Source: Gammaproteobacteria bacterium (lineage in GTDB: Bacteria > Pseudomonadota > Gammaproteobacteria > JABDGN01). From it: a stretch of 21,404 nt of DNA. The stretch spans positions 1-21,404 of the forward strand of contig JAESTO010000082.1 in the NCBI GenBank assembly GCA_016763565.1, read 5' to 3'. Under the pieces are notes generated by a model that was given only the letters and a program-made list of their open reading frames with translations, searched no databases and was not told the DNA's origin. The stretch's first letter is position 1. Every line of letters begins with the position of its first letter. This document shows, one piece after another, positions 12,301 to 21,300 of this stretch. The position numbers and the translations under genes are program-made.

Positions 12301-15300
12301 GTCGCTTAGCTATACACTCAATGCTTGTCGTGCGCATTTCAACTACCGTTGCACGCTAGTGGTTTCTTCGTTAGCGCATTTGCAAGATAGTTTGGAAAAA
12401 TTTGAGGGGAGTGATACGGGCGTATTGCCTTCCACATTGACACATGTGTTTATGGGCGATGCGTGTAACACACCTGATGATGCTGCGATATATAAACAAG
12501 TCCTGGCAACCAGTGTAGAGAAATTACAGCAATTTTCTGCCGATGCCGATGTGCAACAATACCAAGATACGTTGCTGGCTTTAGCCAATTTATACAGTAA
12601 AGGCTACGTGTTAGATTGGGCATTATTGCATCGGGATGAAGCTTGTCAGAAAATAGCGTTACCGGCATACGCCTTTGCCAAAGAGCGATATTGGGTAGCC
12701 ACTACGCCAGCGGTGATTGCGACTGACCCCACCGCCTTACATCCGTTGCTAACTTGCAACGTGTCAACGCTCAATGCGCCATGTTTCACGAAACGATTGA
12801 CCGGACAAGAATTTTATTTAACCGATCATGTGATTCAAGGTCATAAAATGTTACCCGGTGTGGCTTATTTGGAAATGGCGCGTGTGGCCGGTAATGTTGC
12901 GCATTTGACACAAACGGTCTTTCAGTTATGTGATGTGACATGGATGCACCCATGCATTGTTGAACAGGACCCGGTGCAGCTATCCGTTGCACTGACACCT
13001 ACAGCGGCCGAGGCTGATGCGGTGACATTTGCCATCAGTAGCGCAGGTGAGCGTGTGGATACCACCGGTGGTGCAACGTCCATCGTTCACGCGCAAGGCA
13101 CCTTGGTTTATGGCGCGCACACGGCACAAAGTCTGCCGTCACGCCTGGAGGTAGTGAATGCACGCAAAGCCTTATCAGAGACGCTCAGTGGTGATAGGCT
13201 CTATGCTCAGCTTGCTACCTTGGGCTACGATTATGGTCAAAGCTTTCAGTGCTTGCAATGGTTACAATACGACAGTGAACAAGGTAAAGGCGTCGGCTAT
13301 GTGGTGTTAAGTGAGGTACTACGCCAGGCGGCCGATCGCCACGATTATGGGTTACATCCGGCGTTAGTCAATAGTTGTTTGCATGCCGTGTTGGGCATGG
13401 CCATGGGGCCGTCTCATGCGCCAGCCGATGCTGCTGCATTATTGGTGCCTTTTTCCGTGGATGTTGTCAGTGTGTACGGTGCCTTAACCGATGCCTGTTA
13501 TGTGCTGGTCGACCTCACGCACCACGCTGTCGATGAAATAAGCGCTCACGTACAAATTACCGATGAAACGGGTCAAGTATTGGTTGATTTACAGAAGGTT
13601 AGCGCGCGTTTATTGACGACAGTGAATAAGGTAGCGCCGCTGGCAACGCCTGATTCATTGCCAGCGCCTGCGGTGAAACCACGCAGCGGTGCGGATGCGA
13701 CATTGTGCTACTACGTACCGCAGTGGCAAGCGCAAGACTTACCGACCAACCCATCGAACCAAGACGCTATCAACGGTTTATTAATCTTGACGAATCAGCA
13801 ACGCGATGTTGAGCAGTTACAAGCGCAACTGTCAACGACACAGATACCCCTCATTCAAGTCAGTGCGGGTAAAGACTATAAAAAACTTAAACACGACCAT
13901 TACCAAGTGCGATTGTCCGTTGCCGATGACTATCGGCGTTTGTGGCACGATTTGCTGAAAGACAACCGCACTATTAGTCATGTATTACATGTTTGGGATG
14001 TTTATCATAAGGGAAGCAGCAAGTTATCCACGGTATTAGCGTACGCGCTTGAGAGTGTCTGGTTACTCACACAAGCCAGTATTGTCGCTAAAATAAGCGC
14101 ATTGCGGCTGTTATCTATTTGTTCGAATGATAGAGAGGATATCCATCAAGTTGTTGATACCGCCTTAATCGGATTATGCAGAAGTATTCGCCAAGAACAA
14201 CCGCGTTATTGTTACAGTTTACTGCAAGTTGATACACGTAATTGGGGTGTTAATCCTGCCTCTCACCTGTTTGAGCACGCGATTGCTGAACTCACCGTAC
14301 AAGCTGATGCAGCGGAACATGTTTCGTATAAAGATAATAAACGCCATGTTTTACGCTTCATCTTAGCAAAGGACGTGCCCGTGTCTGCCATATCACATAG
14401 CCGGCTACCCACCACCACATCATTAAGCCTCGCGTCGGGTGATGTGATAGTGCTCACCGGTGGGCTGGGTGGCTTAGGCTACCTCTTCGCGCAGTATGTG
14501 GCGCAGCAGTATCATGCAAAATTGGTGTTGACCGGGCGCAGTGCCTTGGACACCGCGAAGCAAGCGAAGCTGGTGCAGCTTGAGCAACTCGGCGCTGACG
14601 TGTTGTATATCCCGTGCGATATATCTGACAGAAACGGAGTTGAGCAACTCATCGCTAAAGCCAAAGCCCACTTTACTCGCATTGATGGCGTCATTCACTG
14701 CGCTGGCGTATTGCATGATAGTTTACTCAGCCATAAGACCCAACAAGAATTTGCAGCCGTATTAGCGCCGAAAATATCGGGCACCGTGCATTTAGATACC
14801 GTGTTGAAGCACGATCCACTCAAGTATTTTGTGTTGTTTTCCTCACTGGCCAGCGTCTTGGGTAATGTGGGTCAAGCCGACTATGCCAGTGCGAATGCGT
14901 TCATGGACAGTTTTGCACAGTGGCGTCAGCATCAACGGGAACAAGGCCAACGTCAAGGAAAAACCCTCAGTATTAGTTGGCCGTTATGGCGTGAGGGTGG
15001 TATGCAGTTAGACGAAGCGACCCAAACGTGGTTGGCAGATACCTTGGGTATGCAGCCATTACCAACGGCGCAAGGGTTACACGCCTTTGAAACGGTGTTG
15101 GCGATGGGCGATAGCGATGCCGTATCGCCTGCCGCCTTTTCACACGTTGTGGTAGGGTACGGTGATGCGACGGTGATACAGCGTGTCTTAACCACCACAC
15201 CCACGATTGACGCTGCTAATGCGAGTGAGCAAGCAAAGCTGCCCATAGCCGCGTCGCTTGAATCGGCACGTGAGTTAACCGAAGCGATGCAGCAATATCT

Positions 15301-18300
15301 CATGCGCCTTCTGCGCGATGTACTCAAACTCAAGCCACAAAAAATAGGGCTGGACACTCCCTTTGAGCGCTATGGATTGGATTCTGTCTTAGTGGTGCAA
15401 TTAACACGGGTACTGGAAAAAGATTTCGGCGCATTACCCAAGACATTATTTTTTGAATATCAGACGCTAAGTGCCCTCACCACGTATTTTGTGACACAGC
15501 ACACGCAGCCATTGCAGCAGTATTTCTCAAACGGTGCGGCTCAGCGCGAAGCATCGGCCGTTGCCGTCAAAAAAAATCGGCCCGCAGCGGCGTTATCCCT
15601 GCCTTCGCTACGCGCCATTTCATCGCCCGTCGCAAGCCTTGTGACAGAACGTCCCGTAACGCCCACAAGCGAGCACCCTCAACCAAGGCATCACACACCG
15701 AATACGGCCGTTGAGCCCATAGCGATTATTGGTTTAGCGGGCTATTATCCGCAAGCAAAGAATCTGGATGAATTTTGGAAAAACCTGACAGAAGGGAAAG
15801 ACAGTATTGTAGAAATACCAGCGGACCATTGGGATCACCGTGACTATTTCAGTCAAGATAAAAATCAAACCGGCAAGAGCTACAGCAAGTGGGGAAGCTT
15901 TGTGGATGATTTTGATAAGTTCGATCCCCTGTTTTTTAATATCTCGCCGCGAGAAGCGGAGTTGATGGACCCACAAGAACGTTTGTTTCTGGAAGTGAGT
16001 TGGCACTGTTTGGAAGATGCCGGTTATACCGCTGACAGCTTAGGCAATGGTTATGCTGCGTCCTCAGTGGGTACGTTTGTGGGTGTAATGTATGGGTCGT
16101 ATCAATTGTATACCTCATCGGCGAGTGCCGGTTTGCCAAGTTCATCCTATGCCTCAATCGCCAACCGTGTCTCGTCTTATTTGAACCTGCATGGTCCGAG
16201 CATGGCCATCGATACCATGTGTTCGTCATCGTTGACCAGTATCCATTTGGCCTGTGAAGCGATACAACACGGGCATTGTCACATGGCCCTAGCGGGCGGC
16301 GTGAACATCAGTTCGCACCCGAGCAAATACCAATTTTTAAGTCAAGGGAAGTTTTTATCGAGTGAAGGGCATTGTAAGAGTTTTGGAGAAGGTGGCGATG
16401 GTTACGTACCAGGCGAAGGTGTAGGAGCCGTTTTGCTTAAGCCGCTGTCCAAAGCCATCGCCGATAACGACCATATTTACGGTGTTATCAAGGGTAGCAG
16501 TATTAACCATGGCGGCAAAGCGAATGGTTATACGGTGCCTAACCCGGTGGCACAAGGCGAGGTGATAGTCGAGGCCTGTAAACGCGCTAATATTACGCCT
16601 GACAGTCTCAGTTATATTGAATGCCATGGCACGGGTACCAGCTTGGGCGATCCGATAGAGATACGCGGCTTAAGCCGGGCTTTTGGCGAAACACAACGTG
16701 CGTCAAGCGATAAGAAGCTGGCTATCGGTTCGGTAAAAAGCAATATGGGCCATTTGGAATCTGCGGCAGGTATTGTGGCACTGACGAAAGTCTTATTGCA
16801 ACTGCAGCACAAACAATTGGTGCCCTCCATTCATGCCGAGACACTCAATCCCCATATTGATTTTGCGCAGACACCGTTTGTCGTGCAACGAGAACTGAGT
16901 GAATGGCCGTCGATAGGGGATGAACCCCGTCGTGCTGGCATCAGTTCATTTGGTGCCGGTGGCAGTAATGCGCACATGATAATCGAAGAATATGTGCCGA
17001 GCGCGGTTGTTAAAACCGCCGTGGTCAAGCCGTATTACCTCATTGCCTTATCTGCAAAAATACCCTCATCTTTAACGCAAAAAATGGTTGAATTGTCTGC
17101 GTGGTTGATACAACAAAAAAAATTGTCGTTAGAGGATGCAAACAAAGCGGTGTCACTGGCCTCTATCAGCTATACATTAAATGCTTGTCGTAGTCATTTT
17201 GACTATCGATGTGCCTTGGTTGTGTCCTCCCTCGATGAATTGCAACAACGGCTTGAAAGCCTAGCGACACATACCTCGCGCCAACACAGCAACGTATTTT
17301 TTGGGGATGCAACACACGCAGCAGCGGATAATACCGTACACGACAAGACATTCGACGCGTTAATCAAAGAAAGTGCAACGCTGGATAAACAAGATGATGC
17401 GCACTATCAAAAAAACAGAGCAGCGCTCGCGCGCCTTTATAGCCAGGGTTATGACGGGGATTGGGCCTTACTGCATCAAGATGAACCTCGACAAAAGCTT
17501 TCAATGCCAACGTACCCTTTTGTGAAGAAACGGTATTGGTATGACTCCTATGCACATCAGCAGGGTACGTCAGCACAGCCATCGCCTCACAACGTGAGTC
17601 AGCTCACCTTAAAGACAGGAGTAAACATTATGCAACAACCGTTAGCAACGCCGGGTAAGACCCTATCCATTTATGATGAGCCCTCAACCATTGCAAAAGC
17701 GTATCACAGCGAGGTTGTGAGCTGGGCGTTTAATGAAACAGGTATTGCTGTCATACAATTGCAAGATAAGCACAACCGCAATCAATTATCGGCAGCATTG
17801 GTCAAAGGCATTGAACAGTGTTTTAGGCAAGCGGTCTTGCATCCAGACACCAAAGTGATTTTGTTGATGGGCTATGACGACATATTTTGTATGGGCGGCG
17901 ATAAAGCGAGCCTGGAAAAAGTGGTTGCCGGTGAAATTAACTATACTCAGGTGCCCTTATATCGCTACATGGTGGAATGTCCTTTGCCCATTGTGGTGGC
18001 GATGCAAGGCCATGCCTTTGGCGCGGGGTTAGCCTTTGGTTTATTTGGTGATTTAGTGGTGTTATCGCAGTCCCATATTTATAATGCCAATTTTATGCGC
18101 TATGGTTTTACGCCAGGCATGGGTTCGACGCTGATTGTGCCACACAAGTTAGGCGAATCGTTAGGCAATGAGATGTTGTGGACGGCCTCGGATGTGACGG
18201 GAGAAGAATTGGCGAAACGCGGGGCGAATGTGACGGTGAAGCCGAGCACTGACGTCGTGGCAGAGGCCCTGCGTTTAGCACGTTCGTTAGCAAAAAAATC

Positions 18301-21300
18301 GGTGTTGGCGTTGAAAACGTTTAAACAACATTCAGTCAAGCTGATAGCACAACAGTTGCCTACCGTCATTGCTGATGAGTTGGCAATGCACAGTGAGATA
18401 TTTAGTCAAGACGAAGCGCTAACCAAGGTACACCAACATTTCGATAAATTAGCTGATTTTACTCGTCAAGCTACGCCGGCGACTGTCTCAGTCATCCAAC
18501 TGACGCCACCAACCTTAAAGGTGACGGCCACAAAAGTGACGGCTACGCAGGCCACATCAGCGGTGAACACTGTGCAAGTACCGACATCCAAGCGTGGCCC
18601 CTCCCCACAAGCGGATGAAGCGGCGATATTAAAGCAATTAATTCAGCTGACATCAGAACGCTTGCCCATACCGCTTGAGGAACTATCCATACAGGCTAAA
18701 TTCAACGATTTAGGGATGGACTCCATTGACGGTATAGAATTTATAAGAAGTGTTAATCAAACCTTTCATTTAGTGATGGAAGCGAGCGATTTATACGATT
18801 ACCCGAGCTTGCAAACGTTAAGTCGCTATGTGTGGGAACAAAGGCCTACCCGTACGGTCGATGAAGCAATGGACACGCGCGATACGGAGCTAGATGAGGC
18901 AACGCCTGCGCAACCGATAGCCATGCCTGTACAGGTTGTCGGTGAGGCTGTGGCAGAGCCCACGGCCAAATTGGTTTTGAATGCGGTGGGGAATCACTCG
19001 CATACGCCAAAGGCTATTCCCGATAAAGCAACCGTCACCGTCAACGTGAGCGAGCACATTCCGGTGGTGACGCCGCAGGCGCCTGCTGTTTTATCCGTAG
19101 CAGAAGACATTGCTGTCATTGGCGTATCGTGCCGTTTTCCTGACGCATCAAATAAAGAGGCCTTCTGGAAAAATTTATGTGGCGGTAAAAATAGCATCGT
19201 TGAAGTACCCACTACGCGTTGGCCTGCAGGTTATTATCAAGCAGGTAAGCCTGCTAAAGGGAAAAGTTATAGCAAATGGAGTGGCTTATTGGCCGACATC
19301 GACCAGTTCGATCCTGCCTTTTTTTCAATTTTGCCATTGGAAGCCGAAAGCATGGACCCACAGCAGCGCTTGCTGCTACAAGAGAGCTGGCATGCCTTTG
19401 AAGATGCGGGCTATACCGCCAGTGCGTTATCAGCGCAGCGCTGTGGCGTATTTGTGGGATTGGCTGCCAGTGATTATATGGATTTAGCAGCCGATAAAGA
19501 AGCCCTTAGCGCACAAGCCTTGACGGGCATGGCCGCGTCGATATCGGTCAGTCGTATTGCGTATCATTTGAATTTACGCGGCCCAACGTTAGCGATTGAT
19601 ACCGCGTGTTCAAGTTCTTTAGTGGCGATACATGAAGCGTGTCGTAGTTTACAGACAGGCGATAGCGATATGGCCTTAGCCGGCGGTGTTTACCTTGCTT
19701 GTACACCCAAGATGCATATTATGTGTAGTCAAGCGGGTATGTTAAGCCCCGATGGGCAATGCCATACGTTTGATGCGCGTGCGAATGGTTTTGTGCCGGG
19801 CGAAGGTGTAGGCGTGGTGGTGCTCAAACGATTGACTGAAGCCTTGCGCGATGGTGACAGAGTGTATGCGGTCATAAAAGGCAGTGGCGTCAATCAAGAT
19901 GGCGCAACGAATGGTATTACGGCACCCAGTGTACAGTCACAAACGGCCTTGATAAAACAGGTGTATGCTAAAAACGGTATATCGAGGGAGGCAATCAGTT
20001 ATATTGAGACCCATGGTACGGGTACGCAACTGGGCGACCCGATAGAAGTGAAAGCGTTAAGCCAGGTGTTTGGTGCTGGTAGTGAAACGGCATGTGCCTT
20101 GGGCTCAGTGAAGACGAATATTGGTCATTTACTGATGGCATCAGGTATGGCGAGTTTTATAAAAACGGTGTTGTGCTTGCATCATAAACAACTGGTACCG
20201 AGTTTACATTATGAAAATACCAATGCACATATTCAATTCAAGGGCAGTCCATTTTATGTCAACACGGCGTTAAAGCCCTGGACACGTAGCGATAATCAGA
20301 TACGATTAGCCGCGGTGAGTTCATTTGGTTTAAGTGGCACGAATGCGCATATGGTACTAGAAGAAAGTCCTGCGCAAGTGATGCCAACACAAGCGCAGGT
20401 TAAACCTTATTATCTGATTGCTTTATCTGCGAAGACTAACGTGGCATTGCAACAAAAAATAGTTGATTTGCACGAAGAGTTAATTGAAGGCAATACCTTA
20501 TCGCAGCCCCTTGCCTCTATTAGCTATACCTTAAACGTTTGTCGTGACCATTTCACGCACCGTTGTGGGCTAGTGGTGTCTTCAGTCGATGAACTGCGCG
20601 ACTTGTTAGAAAAAATGCACGTTAAGGGTCAGCAGAAACAAGCCAATGTATTTGTTGGTTATACGAAAAAAGCACCCGATGATATAGCAATATATAAACA
20701 AGTGTTAGCGATCAGCTTAGAAAAATTGCAGCAGTTTTCTGAAAATAAAGATGCTCAAGAATATCAAGATACGTTACTTGCCTTGGCGAATCTCTACGCT
20801 AAGGGTTACGACTTGGATTGGGGATTATTATACCAAGGTGAAGCACAGCAGAAAATATTGATGCCAACCTATCCGTTCGCTAAACAGTGTTATTGGTTGC
20901 CAGAAGAGAGGCATCCTTGTCACGTCATATCAAATACAGGAGTAATGAGTATGTTACATCCTTTACTTGACAGTAATGTATCGACATTGAGTGAGCAATG
21001 TTTTAAGAAAACTTTATTGGGCAGTGAATTTTATTCGGCTGATCATGCGATACAAGGTAATAAGGTTTTGCCAGGTGTCGCTTATATTGAGATGGTTAGA
21101 ATGGCAGGAGAACTTGCTAGCAAGCAAGCCAGGGTGACCACCATTAAACAACTTGTTTGGCAGCAACCTGTCATCGTTACTGACGTAGCAGTGTCCCTGG
21201 TGACAGCGCTACATCCTGAAGAAAATCATGTGGCATTTGAAATATACAGTGAAACAGATACACCGGAAGAACGTGTGCTACACGCACAAGGTCGTTTGTT

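Noticed and set aside
14953..15357. 134-codon antisense open frame
   Set aside because: It is opposite the end of KR2 and the start of ACP7; no family resemblance, so a shadow of the PKS frame.
17708..18430. ECH domain as an ECH1 dehydratase or ordinary enoyl-CoA hydratase
   Set aside because: The YGFTPGMG and VPHKLG segments fit ECH2-type decarboxylases better; phylogeny would be decisive.
19110..19487. 125-codon + strand open frame in another frame
   Set aside because: It overlaps the N-terminal part of KS5, whose motifs are unmistakable in the main frame.
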